A stretch of DNA of 64,000 nt from Pedobacter puniceum (GCF_009674685.1 NZ_WKJI01000001.1:372001-436000); one strand, 5' to 3'. Positions 24,278 to 33,899 are shown, counted from the stretch's first letter. The notes: a model not told the origin generated them from the letters alone. Program-made: numbers and translations.

Positions 24278-26755
24278 ATGAGCAAATTCGATCCGTTCGA
24301 TTTTAACCAAGCGATGCCACTGATAAATGAAGATACAGAGTTTTTTCCGCTGATGTCTCAAGAAGATGAGGAAGAAATGAATAATGAGCAAACACCTGAA
24401 GTTTTGGCTGTTTTACCATTAAGGAACACTGTACTATTTCCAGGTGTTGTGATTCCTATTACCGTTGGCAGAGATAAATCCATCAAACTGATAAAAGATG
24501 CTTATAAAGGGGATAGGGTTATAGGTGTTGTAGCGCAGTTAGATGTAAGTGTAGAAGACCCAAAATTTGACGAGCTTAATAAAGTTGGTACAGTAGCTGT
24601 TATTGTTAAAATGCTACAAATGCCTGATGGTAATACCACCGTCATTATACAAGGTAAAAATCGTTTCGAGCTGGTAGAGCAAGTACAATCAGAACCTTAT
24701 ATAAAAGCTACAGTAAAGAAATTTGAAGAGGTAAGACCTAAGGTTGATAAAGAATTTAAAGCCATGGTATCATCTATTAAAGAGATGGCTATGCAAATTA
24801 TTCAGTTTTCTCTTAATATACCTTCTGAAGCCGCTATTGCTATAAAAAATATAGAAAGCGTACCTTTTCTAATCAATTTTATCTCTTCTAATATGAATGC
24901 ATCTGTTGCAGATAAGCAAAAGATGTTAGAGGTTGCAAATTTGAGAGATAGAGCTCAAATGGTTCTAAGCCATTTAAGCACCGAGCTACAATTATTAGAG
25001 CTTAAAAATCAAATCCAAAATAAAGTAAAGGTTGATTTAGATAAGCAGCAAAGAGATTACTTCTTAAACCAGCAACTTAAAACCATTCAAGAAGAATTAG
25101 GTGGTAATTCTCCAGATATGGAAATTGAGGAGCTGCGGAAAAAAGGGAGTAAGAAGCAATGGTCTAAAGAAACAGCTAATCATTTTAATAAAGAGCTAGA
25201 TAAATTAGCCAGAATGAATCCGGCTGCAGCCGATTACTCTGTTCAAATTAATTATTTGGAAGTGTTGTTAGATTTACCTTGGCAACAGTTTACCAAAGAT
25301 AATTTCGACCTAAAACGAGCTCAAAAAATATTAGATAAAGACCATTACGGTTTAGATAAGGTTAAAAAGCGTATCGTAGAATATTTAGCTGTTTTAAAGC
25401 TAAAACACGATATGAAAGCGCCTATTTTATGCTTAGTTGGCCCTCCGGGAGTTGGTAAAACATCCTTAGGAAAATCTGTTGCAAAGGCTTTAGGTAGAAA
25501 ATATGTAAGAATGGCTTTAGGGGGTGTAAGAGATGAGGCCGAGATTAGAGGACATCGTAAAACTTACATTGGTGCTATGCCGGGGCGCATTATTCAGTCT
25601 ATCAAAAAAGCAGGAAGCTCAAATCCGGTTTTTGTTTTAGATGAGATTGATAAAGTAGGTAACGATTTTAGAGGCGATCCTTCATCGGCATTATTAGAGG
25701 TATTAGATCCAGAGCAAAATAATGCTTTTAATGACCATTTTGTAGAGTTAGATTATGATTTATCTAACGTGATGTTCATTGCAACCGCTAACTCTTTAAG
25801 TAGTATTCAGCCTGCTTTGTTAGATAGGATGGAAATTATCGAAGTAAATGGCTACACGATTGAAGAAAAAATAGAAATAGCTAAAAAGCATCTTTTACCA
25901 AAACAGAAAGAACAACACGGCTTAAAAGCTAAAGATGTTAATCTAAAATCGTCAGTAATAGAAAAAATTATTGAAGATTATACTCGTGAATCTGGTGTTA
26001 GAGGTTTAGAGAAAAAAATAGGTTCGGTAGTGCGTGGTGCAGCCACTAAATTAGCGATGGAAGAAGCTTATAATGTTAATTTTACAGCTAATGATATAGA
26101 AGAAATCTTAGGTCCACCTATTTTTGATAAAGATTTTTACGAAGGTAATGAAGTAGCTGGTGTGGTAACAGGCCTAGCATGGACACAAGTAGGTGGCGAT
26201 ATCTTATTTATAGAAGCAAGCTTAAGCCCAGGAAAAGGTAGGATGACTTTAACAGGGAATTTAGGTGATGTGATGAAAGAATCTGCTACCATTGCCATGG
26301 CTTATATAAGAGCACATGCCGTTAATTTTGGTATAGATTATCGTGTGTTTGATCAATGGGATATTCATATCCATGTTCCTGCTGGTGCAACTCCAAAAGA
26401 TGGTCCTTCGGCTGGTATAACCATGTTAACAGCATTAACATCAGCGTTTACGCAAAGAAAAGTTAAAGAGCATCTGGCTATGACAGGCGAGATTACGCTA
26501 CGAGGTAAAGTTTTACCTGTAGGCGGTATTAAAGAGAAAATTTTAGCAGCTAAAAGAGCAAATATTAAGGATATAATTTTATCAAAAGCAAATAGAAAGG
26601 ATATTTTAGAGATTAAAGAGTCTTACATTAAAGATTTAAATTTCCACTATGTATCTGAGATGACAGAAGTTATTAAACTTGCTTTGTTAGATAAGAAGGT
26701 GAAAAATGCTTTAGATATTGTTTATAAAGAACCTGCAAAACAAAATCAAGAATAA
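24278..26755 (+). CDS. lon: ATP-dependent protease Lon
   Basis: An 825-residue AAA+ serine protease that degrades misfolded and regulatory proteins in the cytoplasm. Domain order: N-terminal substrate-binding domain (about 40-240, beginning VLAVLPLRNTVLFPGVV), helical linker, AAA+ module with Walker A GPPGVGKTS at 388-396 and Walker B PVFVLDEIDKVG, and the protease domain with catalytic Ser711 (PKDGPSAGITM) and Lys752 (VGGIKEKIL). All catalytic residues are present and the length is normal. It is a single transcription unit between 263 bp of upstream intergenic DNA and a strong terminator. Confidence 0.97.
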   Translation: MSKFDPFDFNQAMPLINEDTEFFPLMSQEDEEEMNNEQTPEVLAVLPLRNTVLFPGVVIPITVGRDKSIKLIKDAYKGDRVIGVVAQLDVSVEDPKFDELNKVGTVAVIVKMLQMPDGNTTVIIQGKNRFELVEQVQSEPYIKATVKKFEEVRPKVDKEFKAMVSSIKEMAMQIIQFSLNIPSEAAIAIKNIESVPFLINFISSNMNASVADKQKMLEVANLRDRAQMVLSHLSTELQLLELKNQIQNKVKVDLDKQQRDYFLNQQLKTIQEELGGNSPDMEIEELRKKGSKKQWSKETANHFNKELDKLARMNPAAADYSVQINYLEVLLDLPWQQFTKDNFDLKRAQKILDKDHYGLDKVKKRIVEYLAVLKLKHDMKAPILCLVGPPGVGKTSLGKSVAKALGRKYVRMALGGVRDEAEIRGHRKTYIGAMPGRIIQSIKKAGSSNPVFVLDEIDKVGNDFRGDPSSALLEVLDPEQNNAFNDHFVELDYDLSNVMFIATANSLSSIQPALLDRMEIIEVNGYTIEEKIEIAKKHLLPKQKEQHGLKAKDVNLKSSVIEKIIEDYTRESGVRGLEKKIGSVVRGAATKLAMEEAYNVNFTANDIEEILGPPIFDKDFYEGNEVAGVVTGLAWTQVGGDILFIEASLSPGKGRMTLTGNLGDVMKESATIAMAYIRAHAVNFGIDYRVFDQWDIHIHVPAGATPKDGPSAGITMLTALTSAFTQRKVKEHLAMTGEITLRGKVLPVGGIKEKILAAKRANIKDIILSKANRKDILEIKESYIKDLNFHYVSEMTEVIKLALLDKKVKNALDIVYKEPAKQNQE

Positions 26756-26758
26756 TCA

Positions 26759-26784
26759 AAACCCGGTTTATCCGGGTTTTTTGT
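26759..26784 (+). terminator. Terminator of lon
   Basis: AAACCCGG (26759-26766) pairs with CCGGGTTT (26772-26779), with a 5-nt loop and a TTTTT tail, a few bases beyond the lon stop codon. Confidence 0.92.
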
Positions 26785-26874
26785 TTATGAGATAAATAAA
26801 TATGACTTCACTCATATTTTATTATATATTTAAAAGCTATTTTTATCGTATATAAGCTATTTATCAATTACATC

Positions 26875-27708
26875 ATGATTAAGATTCTTGTTACTACCGA
26901 TTTTTCTGCCAATTCTAAGGCAGCTATAAGATTTGCAATTAAATTTGCAGCCCAATATCCTGAGGTTTCTTTAACTTTTTTCCATTCTTATCATATTTTA
27001 AAGCCCACTTCCTTTAGTGATGCTAAATTTGAAGCTTATGAAAAGGCGCAAAAAGAAAATATCCATAAAAGGTTAGAAAAGTTTGTTAAAGATGTTTACC
27101 ATACTTCCGGGGTAAAGTCATCAGAAGTAAATTGTGTTTGTAGAGAATCTGTAGTAGCGCACAGTAATATCATGAACTATGCTAAACAAGAAGGTTTTAA
27201 TTTTATTTCAATAGGTACTAGAGGAGCGGGTAAAATAGAGAAACTATTTGGTACACATACCTCTTATGTCATTAGTCAGTCTTCTATTCCTGTAATTGCC
27301 GTTCCAAAAACTTACAAATCAAAAGATATTCAAAGTATTTTATACGCTTCAGATTTGATTAATTTGGATAAGGAATTAGATCAAGTCATTGATTTTGCTA
27401 AACCAATTGATGCCAAAATAGAGGTTGTGCATTTTGGTTTTCCTTCTGATATTGAAAAGAAAGTAAAATTAGCAGAAGAAAAAGTTAAGAATCATTCTGA
27501 TTATCCTGTAGAATTTCATGTTCAACCGAGTGATTTTATAAAATCTTTGGTTGATAATATAGAAATAGCAGTAAAGAAAAGTAAACCTTCTATTTTAGTG
27601 ATGTTTACCGATCAAAAAGTTTCTTTTTTCAAGAAGATGTTATTCTCCGGAAATACAGAAGAATTTGCTTTAAACACAAGAGTTCCTTTATTAGTTTATC
27701 CAAAATAA
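26875..27708 (+). CDS. Universal stress protein with two UspA-type domains
   Basis: A 277-residue protein. The first UspA domain (1-145) has KILVTTDFSANSKAAIRFAI at the N-terminus and a nucleotide-binding-type end GTRGAGKIEKLFGTHTSYVI with SIPVIAVPK. The second domain (150-277) is diverged, beginning IQSILYASDLINLDKELDQV and ending NTRVPLLVYPK, and lacks the glycine-rich loop. Such proteins occur in the cytoplasm and respond to stress; the exact role is unknown. The LpxR-like gene follows after one base and is probably co-transcribed. Confidence 0.85.
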   Translation: MIKILVTTDFSANSKAAIRFAIKFAAQYPEVSLTFFHSYHILKPTSFSDAKFEAYEKAQKENIHKRLEKFVKDVYHTSGVKSSEVNCVCRESVVAHSNIMNYAKQEGFNFISIGTRGAGKIEKLFGTHTSYVISQSSIPVIAVPKTYKSKDIQSILYASDLINLDKELDQVIDFAKPIDAKIEVVHFGFPSDIEKKVKLAEEKVKNHSDYPVEFHVQPSDFIKSLVDNIEIAVKKSKPSILVMFTDQKVSFFKKMLFSGNTEEFALNTRVPLLVYPK

Positions 27709-27709
27709 A

Positions 27710-28675
27710 TTGAAGAGAATTTTTGTTTGTTTACTGGGTTTGATATTATTCAAAGCAGTTATAGCTCAATCTCAAGAGACTAATTATAAAAGTGAGTTTG
27801 GCTTTAGAAGTGAAAACGATGCTTATTTAGCTATTGGCCAAGATAAGTATTATACCAACGGTTTGTTGGTAACTTTTAGATCGGCTTTAAATCCTGCCAA
27901 AAATCAAGATACCAGCAAGCTTGTAAAGAAAATATGGGCTTTAAGCATAGCGCATAAAATGTACAATGCAAGTTCTGGAAGTGTTGTAAATATATCTAGA
28001 GTTGATAGACCGTTTGCAGCTTATGCTTATGCCTCAACTTCTTTAAATTATTACTTTAAGAAGGAAACTGTTTTAGGTGCAGAACTACAAGGCGGTATTC
28101 TTGGCCCTTCAGCTAAGGGAGAGGAAGGGCAAAAATTCTACCATGAAGTTTTTGGTTTTTATGATATTAATGGTTGGCAATTTCAGGTTAAAGATGAAAT
28201 AGGGGTGAATCTTCTACTTAATTATCAAAGCCTTTTATTTCGTAACCAAAAACGTACTTCTGATTTTAGTTTGCCTATAGAAGCTAGAATAGGTAATACT
28301 TTTACAGGTTTGAAAGCGGGGCTTTTGTTTAGAACGGGTACATTAAATCCACTTTATCATAGTGTGGCTACAAATAGTTTTGTATCTACTTATAAAGAAG
28401 CTCATGCTAAAGAAAAAGAGCTATATTTCTTTTTAAAACCATCTTTAGATGTAGTTATTTATGATGCTACTATTTCTGGTGGTTTATTTAGAGATGATAA
28501 AGGACCGGTAGTTTATGATATTAGGCCTTTGGTGTTCTCGCAAGAGTTTGGACTTGCCTATGCGCAAAAAAGGTGGACTTTTAATTTCTCCTTAATCTTT
28601 AAATCAAAAGAATTAAAAAGTGCCGCTAAAGCACATCAATATGGGATTATAGATTTGTATTATAGGTTTAACTAA
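27710..28675 (+). CDS. Outer-membrane LpxR-like (lipid A deacylase family) protein
   Basis: A 321-residue protein with a signal peptide (MKRIFVCLLGLILFKAVIAQ) and repeated amphipathic strands of a 12-stranded barrel. The LpxR family signature appears as SENDAYLAIGQDKYYTNG near residue 34, including the asparagine-aspartate pair and the tyrosine-threonine-asparagine turn. LpxR removes the 3'-acyloxyacyl group of lipid A; Bacteroidota members have not been tested much, so the activity is inferred. The start codon is a TTG at 27710, one base after the preceding stop; no ATG is available before the signal peptide. Its stop overlaps the arfB stop (CTAA at 28672-28675). Confidence 0.78.
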   Translation: MKRIFVCLLGLILFKAVIAQSQETNYKSEFGFRSENDAYLAIGQDKYYTNGLLVTFRSALNPAKNQDTSKLVKKIWALSIAHKMYNASSGSVVNISRVDRPFAAYAYASTSLNYYFKKETVLGAELQGGILGPSAKGEEGQKFYHEVFGFYDINGWQFQVKDEIGVNLLLNYQSLLFRNQKRTSDFSLPIEARIGNTFTGLKAGLLFRTGTLNPLYHSVATNSFVSTYKEAHAKEKELYFFLKPSLDVVIYDATISGGLFRDDKGPVVYDIRPLVFSQEFGLAYAQKRWTFNFSLIFKSKELKSAAKAHQYGIIDLYYRFN

Positions 28676-29085
28676 TCCCAAATTATATTCCTATTTATTT
28701 TCTTAAGAGCTTGTTTCTTTTTACTTTCTAATCGTTTATGAACGGCAGCTTTACTTGGTTTAGTAGGTTTCCTTGGCTTTTCTTCTATTAAACTTTCTTT
28801 AATCAGCTTTAAAAGTCTTTTAATAGCAATTTCTTTGTTTTTGTATTGGCAACGGTCATCATCAGCTACAATATGCAATAAACCTTCTTTGTCAATTCTG
28901 TTGGCAAGCTTTTGTAAAAGGAGTTGTTTTTGATGTTCATCGCAAGCAGCTGTTTGGTTAATATTCCAAATCAATTCAACTTTAGAAGAAACTTTATTTA
29001 CATGCTGCCCACCTTTACCACCACTTCTAGAAGTTTTAAAGGTAAGTTCTTGAATAAGAATCTGAAAATCTGGTTTCTTCGGCAT
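28672..29085 (-). CDS. arfB: Alternative ribosome-rescue factor / peptidyl-tRNA hydrolase ArfB
   Basis: A 137-residue protein with the release-factor GGQ motif in SRSGGKGGQHVNKVSSKVEL (GGQ at 25-27) and a basic C-terminal tail (KPRKPTKPSKAAVHKRLESK) that in ArfB enters the empty mRNA channel of stalled ribosomes. Length matches ArfB/YaeJ (about 140 residues) and not the full release factors. It hydrolyses peptidyl-tRNA on non-stop complexes. It is a single gene, convergent with the LpxR-like gene. Confidence 0.92.
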   Translation of the reverse strand: MPKKPDFQILIQELTFKTSRSGGKGGQHVNKVSSKVELIWNINQTAACDEHQKQLLLQKLANRIDKEGLLHIVADDDRCQYKNKEIAIKRLLKLIKESLIEEKPRKPTKPSKAAVHKRLESKKKQALKKINRNIIWD

Positions 29086-29144
29086 AACTAAATATCTAAA
29101 TCTCTTTCAAAGGTTTCGCAATTAATTTAATTTAGCAATTATAA

Positions 29145-30188
29145 ATGCAGAATTTTAAAATATTACTGTTTTTTCTCCTTTTTACTAGCGTTCAGCTTTT
29201 TGCTCAAAACGGGGGTAATGGCGTATTTCAGTTTCTTAATTTACCTAACTCTTCCAGAACAGCAGCTTTGGGTATGGGGTATCAGGTTGCGCCAGTGCAA
29301 GACATCAGCGTAAGCTTTATAAACCCATCTTTATTATCAACCAAACAAAAAAATACAGCTTTATTAAATTATAGTAATTATGTTTCTGATATTAATTTAG
29401 GGGCCTTGCAATACAATTTTTCAGTTCAAGATATTCCTTTATCTGCCACATTATTGTATGTTAACTACGGTAATTTTAATGAAACTAATATCATTGGCGA
29501 GCAAACAGGCAATACTTTTTCAGGTGGTGATTACCTCTTTAACATAGGAGTTGGCCATAACTGGAATAAGCAAATTTACTACGGCTTAAACTTTAAGACC
29601 ATATACGGTGCTTATGATATCTACAGGTCTTTCGCCTTAGCGGCTGATGCTTCTATCACCTATCAGGATACAGTTAATAATTTTTCGGGAGGTATTATTT
29701 TAAAAAATATGGGCTATCAGCTACAGCCTTTTAATAACCAAAGAGAAAATTTACCTTTTGAGATAGCCTTAGCTATATCGCAAAAGCTTAAATATGCACC
29801 TTTCAGGTATCATATCACTTACAATCATCTACAACAATTTGATTTAACTTATCAGGATTTAGAAAATCCTGATAACCCGGCCGATTTAATAACTGGAGAA
29901 CCAATAGCAACTCAATATTCCAAAACGCAAATGTTAATGAGGCATTTTATTTTTGGCTTAGAATTAATGCTTTCTGATGCTTTTCAGATACAATCATCCT
30001 ATAATGTTCGCAGAAATAAGGAATTAAGTATCATGAATACAGGTGGTGCAGCTGGCTTATCTTTTGGTTTTGTTTTGCAACTTAAAAAGTTGAGTTTTTC
30101 TTATGCACATTCTAGACTAAACGCTGCTGGCGGAAATAATTATTTTACCATCCAACTAAAGCCTTCAATTTTTAGCACTAAAAAATAA
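29145..30188 (+). CDS. porQ: Type IX secretion system protein PorQ
   Basis: A 347-residue outer-membrane protein of the PorV/PorQ group. Signal peptide MQNFKILLFFLLFTSVQLFAQ, then the family N-terminus FQFLNLPNSSRTAALGMGYQ and DISVSFINPSLLS; the rest has alternating strands of a FadL-like barrel and ends in GGNNYFTIQLKPSIF. PorQ takes part in type IX secretion, in the attachment of cargo proteins to the cell surface. Other T9SS genes are not in this window. It lies 39 bp upstream of cmk. Confidence 0.88.
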   Translation: MQNFKILLFFLLFTSVQLFAQNGGNGVFQFLNLPNSSRTAALGMGYQVAPVQDISVSFINPSLLSTKQKNTALLNYSNYVSDINLGALQYNFSVQDIPLSATLLYVNYGNFNETNIIGEQTGNTFSGGDYLFNIGVGHNWNKQIYYGLNFKTIYGAYDIYRSFALAADASITYQDTVNNFSGGIILKNMGYQLQPFNNQRENLPFEIALAISQKLKYAPFRYHITYNHLQQFDLTYQDLENPDNPADLITGEPIATQYSKTQMLMRHFIFGLELMLSDAFQIQSSYNVRRNKELSIMNTGGAAGLSFGFVLQLKKLSFSYAHSRLNAAGGNNYFTIQLKPSIFSTKK

Positions 30189-30227
30189 TGTTAATTCGAG
30201 GGCAATTATATAGCTTTGTCTCTCGGG

Positions 30228-30908
30228 ATGAGTAAAAATATAATTGTAGCTATAGATGGCTATTCTTCTTGTGGTAAAAGTACTTTAGCTAAAGCATTAG
30301 CTAAAAAATTACATTTTATATATGTAGATAGTGGTGCCATGTATAGGGCCGTTACCTTATATTTTCTTCGTAACCAAACAGATTTAAGTAATCATGATAT
30401 AATTATTGATGCCTTAGAGCATATAGATTTAAATTTCCATTCGAGAGATTATCAATCTCACATACTTTTAAATGGTGAAGAAGTGTCTGAGGAAATTAGA
30501 CAGATGCCTGTTTCTGAAAATGTAAGTAAGATAGCCGCCATAAAAGAGGTAAGACAAGCCATGGTAAAGCAACAACAGAAAATGGCTAAATCTAAAAATA
30601 TGGTGATGGATGGACGCGATATTGGCACCACTGTATTTCCAAATGCACAGGTTAAGCTATTTATGACTGCAGACCCAAAAATAAGGGCCGAACGCAGATA
30701 TAGAGAGTTGCTTTCAAAAGGTGAACAAGTAGAACTAGAAGAAATATTTGAAAATCTTGCGCATAGAGATTATTTAGATACCACACGCGAAGAAAGTCCA
30801 CTAGTAAGGGCAGATGACGCCATTATTTTAGACAATACAAACTTGTCAGAAGAAGAGCAATTAAACTTTGCTTTAGATAAAATCAAACCTTTTCTTATTA
30901 CCCTATAA
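30228..30908 (+). CDS. cmk: Cytidylate kinase
   Basis: A 226-residue kinase that phosphorylates CMP and dCMP in the cytoplasm. P-loop DGYSSCGKST at 10-19, then AKKLHFIYVDSGAMYRAVTL, MDGRDIGTTVFPNAQVKLF and the lid AERRYRELLSKG. The frame extends to a TTG at 30216, but the ATG at 30228 gives the usual N-terminus (MSKNIIVAIDG) and is preferred. Its stop abuts the stop of the opposing small gene. Confidence 0.95.
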   Translation: MSKNIIVAIDGYSSCGKSTLAKALAKKLHFIYVDSGAMYRAVTLYFLRNQTDLSNHDIIIDALEHIDLNFHSRDYQSHILLNGEEVSEEIRQMPVSENVSKIAAIKEVRQAMVKQQQKMAKSKNMVMDGRDIGTTVFPNAQVKLFMTADPKIRAERRYRELLSKGEQVELEEIFENLAHRDYLDTTREESPLVRADDAIILDNTNLSEEEQLNFALDKIKPFLITL

Positions 30909-31103
30909 TCATTTTGAAGGTTTTTTCTCATACTGTTGTTCATCAGCAGGGATATCTTGTATAGATTTTACACCTTCGCTTTCTGAAGTAAAATCTTTCA
31001 TAGAGGCCACTTTTTTAGAAGCATTTTTCTCTTTTAAATCAAGTTCTGTGGTTATCTCATCTTGGTTCTGCTGTTTAATTTGAGTTTTTATTTTGTTTTT
31101 CAT
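30909..31103 (-). CDS. Small hydrophilic protein, unknown
   Basis: A 64-residue, highly charged protein (MKNKIKTQIKQQNQDEITTE at the start, KKPSK at the end) without hydrophobic segments, so soluble and probably disordered. It starts with ATG, fills the gap between cmk and the rpsA promoter, and its stop codon touches that of cmk. I do not recognise a family. The codon use is like that of its neighbours, which supports a real gene, but this is not decisive. Confidence 0.5.
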   Translation of the reverse strand: MKNKIKTQIKQQNQDEITTELDLKEKNASKKVASMKDFTSESEGVKSIQDIPADEQQYEKKPSK

Positions 31104-31212
31104 AACATTATATTTAGCTCTATAGAATTAAGCAAGTACTATACCTAAAATGCAAATGCTTAAAAATCAATAAAAAAAGCTTTTTATTTCTTTTTCTGTA
31201 AGAATATATTCC

Positions 31213-31220
31213 TACCTTTG
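31213..31220 (+). promoter_or_regulatory. -7 box of rpsA
   Basis: TACCTTTG fits TAnnTTTG and lies 38 bp upstream of the rpsA ATG. The predicted leader of about 35 nt contains AAGGAG at 31241-31246, a Shine-Dalgarno-like site 12 nt from the ATG, which is longer than usual spacing. Confidence 0.65.
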
Positions 31221-31258
31221 CAATCCCCAAAGCGGGAAAAAAGGAGACAAATTATTTA

Positions 31259-33205
31259 ATGGCAAAAAAACAAGTAGCAGAAAAGGAGTTAAAAGCAAAA
31301 GAAGCAGAACTTCAAGAGACTGTAAAAAGAGAAAAAGAGGTATTTGAATCAGAAGCTGATTCATTATCTATTGAAGACATTAAATCTTCATCACTCGTAG
31401 CAGACCCTAACGATTTTGATTGGGATGCAGACGATAAAGTGTTTGGTAACTACAACCAAGCAGACAGAGAAAAAATGGAACAGATGTATGCTGGTACATT
31501 CAACTCTGTAGAAAAAGGAGAAATTATTTCTGGAACTGTTGTAACTATCAACAGTAAAGATGTGGTTTTAAACATCGGTTTCAAATCTGATGGTTTAGTT
31601 CCTTTAAACGAATTCCGTGATACACCAGACTTAAAAGTTGGTGATACAGTTGATGTATTTGTTGAACAAAGAGAAGATGCTAACGGACAGTTAGTTTTAT
31701 CTCGTAAGAGAGCAAAAACTCAACGTTCATGGGAGATGATTAATGAAGCTTTAGAAAACGATACTATCATTAACGGTTATGTGAAGAGCAGAACTAAAGG
31801 TGGTTTAATCGTAGATATAATGGGCGTAGAAGCCTTCTTACCAGGTTCACAAATTGATATTAAGCCAATTCGTGATTACGATGTTTACGTTGGTAAGACT
31901 ATGGAATTCAAAGTTGTTAAAATCAACCACGAATTTAAAAACGTTGTTGTTTCTCACAAAGTTCTTATCGAAGACGATTTGGAAAGCCAAAAAGTTGAGA
32001 TTGTTTCTAAATTGGAGAAAGGACAAGTTCTTGAAGGAACTGTTAAAAACATTACAGATTTCGGTGTATTCATTGATTTGGGTGGTGTTGACGGTTTACT
32101 ACACATTACCGATATCTCTTGGGGCCGTATCGAGCATCCAAAAGAGGTATTATCTTTAGATGAAAAAGTTAACGTTGTTGTTCTTGACTTTGATGACGAG
32201 AAAAAACGTATCGCTTTAGGTTTAAAACAATTAACTTCTCACCCTTGGGAGTCTTTAAATACTGATTTAGCTATCGGTTCTAAAGTAAAAGGAAAAATCG
32301 TAACTGTTGCAGATTACGGTGCATTCTTAGAAATCATCCCTGGAGTAGAAGGTTTAATTCACGTTTCAGAAATGTCTTGGTCTCAAAACTTACGTAACCC
32401 ACAAGAGTTTATGAAAGTAGGAGATGAGATTGAAGCAGTAGTTTTAACCTTAGATAGAGATGAGCGTAAAATGTCTTTAGGCATTAAACAATTAACTCCT
32501 GATCCTTGGGAAAAAGCGGCAGAAAGATATCCAATCGGAAGCAAGCACAAAGCAGCTGTTAAAAACATGACTAACTTTGGTGTATTTGTTGAAATTGAAG
32601 AAGGTATTGATGGTTTAATCCATATTTCTGACTTATCATGGTCTAAAAAAGTTAATCACCCTAACGAATTCACTAAAGTTGGTGAAGAATTAGATGTGGT
32701 AGTTTTAGAACTTGATGTTGATAACCGTAAATTAAGCTTAGGTCACAAACAATTAGAAGAAAACCCTTGGGATACTTTTGAAACTATCTTCACTTTAGAT
32801 TCAATCCACGAAGGAACTGTAACTAAAGTAACTGATAAAGGAGCTTTAGTAGCATTACCTTACGGTGTTGAAGGTTTTGTACCAACAAAACATTTAAGCA
32901 AAGAAGATGGTTCTGTATTGAAAAATGATGAGACTTCAGAGTTCAAAATCATTGAGTTCAATAAAGATTCTAAGAGAATAGTTGTTTCTCATGCTCGTAT
33001 ATGGGAAGAAGTGAAAGCTGAAGCTGTTGCAGAAGAAAGAGCTAACAAGAAAAAAGAAGCTAGCGCAGCAAGCAGTGCAGTTAAGAAAGTTAAAGACTCG
33101 GTAGAGAAATCTACTTTAGGAGACTTAGACGTATTGGCACAATTGAAAGATAAGATGGAAGGCGATGCCAAAAAAGCTGCTAAAAAGAAAGAAGAAGCTA
33201 AGTAA
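31259..33205 (+). CDS. rpsA: 30S ribosomal protein S1
   Basis: A 648-residue RNA-binding protein that brings mRNA to the 30S subunit. Six S1 domains follow an acidic N-terminal tail: GEIISGTVVTINSKDVVLNI, TIINGYVKSRTKGGLIVDI, GQVLEGTVKNITDFGVFIDL, SKVKGKIVTVADYGAFLEI, SKHKAAVKNMTNFGVFVEI and SIHEGTVTKVTDKGALVAL. The C-terminus is a lysine-alanine-rich tail (about 60 residues). The N-terminal tail is longer than in E. coli S1, as is usual in Bacteroidota. Monocistronic, with its own promoter and terminator. Codons are strongly biased, as expected of a highly expressed gene. Confidence 0.97.
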   Translation: MAKKQVAEKELKAKEAELQETVKREKEVFESEADSLSIEDIKSSSLVADPNDFDWDADDKVFGNYNQADREKMEQMYAGTFNSVEKGEIISGTVVTINSKDVVLNIGFKSDGLVPLNEFRDTPDLKVGDTVDVFVEQREDANGQLVLSRKRAKTQRSWEMINEALENDTIINGYVKSRTKGGLIVDIMGVEAFLPGSQIDIKPIRDYDVYVGKTMEFKVVKINHEFKNVVVSHKVLIEDDLESQKVEIVSKLEKGQVLEGTVKNITDFGVFIDLGGVDGLLHITDISWGRIEHPKEVLSLDEKVNVVVLDFDDEKKRIALGLKQLTSHPWESLNTDLAIGSKVKGKIVTVADYGAFLEIIPGVEGLIHVSEMSWSQNLRNPQEFMKVGDEIEAVVLTLDRDERKMSLGIKQLTPDPWEKAAERYPIGSKHKAAVKNMTNFGVFVEIEEGIDGLIHISDLSWSKKVNHPNEFTKVGEELDVVVLELDVDNRKLSLGHKQLEENPWDTFETIFTLDSIHEGTVTKVTDKGALVALPYGVEGFVPTKHLSKEDGSVLKNDETSEFKIIEFNKDSKRIVVSHARIWEEVKAEAVAEERANKKKEASAASSAVKKVKDSVEKSTLGDLDVLAQLKDKMEGDAKKAAKKKEEAK

Positions 33206-33226
33206 TTAGCAATTCTATCATAAACG

Positions 33227-33258
33227 AAGCCCCTTTGTGAAAGCAAAGGGGCTTTTTT
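33227..33258 (+). terminator. Terminator of rpsA
   Basis: AAGCCCCTTTG (33227-33237) pairs perfectly with CAAAGGGGCTT (33244-33254), 6-nt loop, followed by a run of T. Confidence 0.95.
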
Positions 33259-33324
33259 GTTGAGCATATGCGAGGGAATAGAAAACGAAATTTAAAAATT
33301 TCACCTCTTTTATCTTATTTTTTC

Positions 33325-33332
33325 TATTTTTG
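33325..33332 (+). promoter_or_regulatory. -7 box of the pyrR-pyrB operon
   Basis: TATTTTTG fits TAnnTTTG and ends 17 bp before the pyrR ATG; a leader of only about 14 nt is predicted, too short for a PyrR-type attenuator in front of pyrR. Confidence 0.5.
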
Positions 33333-33349
33333 ACCAAACCAAAAGACTG

Positions 33350-33898
33350 ATGCAAAATTTAACCCTTCTTGACGGTCAAAAATTTCAAATTACTTTAAAA
33401 CGCCTTTGTCATCAGTTAATAGAAAATCATAACGATTTTTCTGATTCTGTTATCATTGGTATCCAACCGCGTGGTCCTTTTTTGTCTAATAGGATTGCTA
33501 GTGAGTTAAAGCAAATTATCCCTCATGCAACCATCAATCATGGTAATTTAGATATTACTTTTTATAGAGATGATTTTAGAAGAGGAGATTCTCCATTACT
33601 ACCAAATAGTACACACATAGATTTTATTATAGAAGGCAAAAAAGTGATTTTGGTAGATGATGTTTTATGGACAGGCAGAACCATTAGAGCTGCTATGGAT
33701 GCCATGCTTGCTTTTGGTAGGCCGGCAAAGGTAGAGCTATTGGTTTTAGTAGATAGAAGATACTCTAGACAGTTGCCAGTAGAACCAGATTATATTGGAA
33801 TACAGGTAGATTCCATATCATCGCAAAAGGTGGTTGTAAGTTGGAAAGAAGCAGATGCAGAAGATAAAGTTATTTTGATATCAGACAATAAAAAGTAA
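33350..33898 (+). CDS. pyrR: PyrR-like bifunctional pyr regulator / uracil phosphoribosyltransferase
   Basis: A 182-residue type I phosphoribosyltransferase fold with the PRPP-binding loop VILVDDVLWTGRT (99-111). The N-terminal part has IIGIQPRGPFLSNRIA, and the lysine- and arginine-bearing FYRDDFRRGD loop is typical of PyrR. In Bacillus PyrR also binds pyr mRNA; whether that holds here is unknown, and no attenuator is visible around the gene. One base separates its stop from the pyrB start, so the two genes are surely co-transcribed. Confidence 0.9.
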   Translation: MQNLTLLDGQKFQITLKRLCHQLIENHNDFSDSVIIGIQPRGPFLSNRIASELKQIIPHATINHGNLDITFYRDDFRRGDSPLLPNSTHIDFIIEGKKVILVDDVLWTGRTIRAAMDAMLAFGRPAKVELLVLVDRRYSRQLPVEPDYIGIQVDSISSQKVVVSWKEADAEDKVILISDNKK

Positions 33899-33899
33899 A

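Noticed and set aside
31854-32159. 101-codon frame overlapping rpsA in another frame
   Set aside because: Lies fully inside a highly conserved S1 coding region; its translation is not protein-like.
33300-33350. PyrR-type attenuator in front of pyrR
   Set aside because: The -7 box leaves only about 14 nt of leader and no antiterminator/terminator pair can be drawn there.
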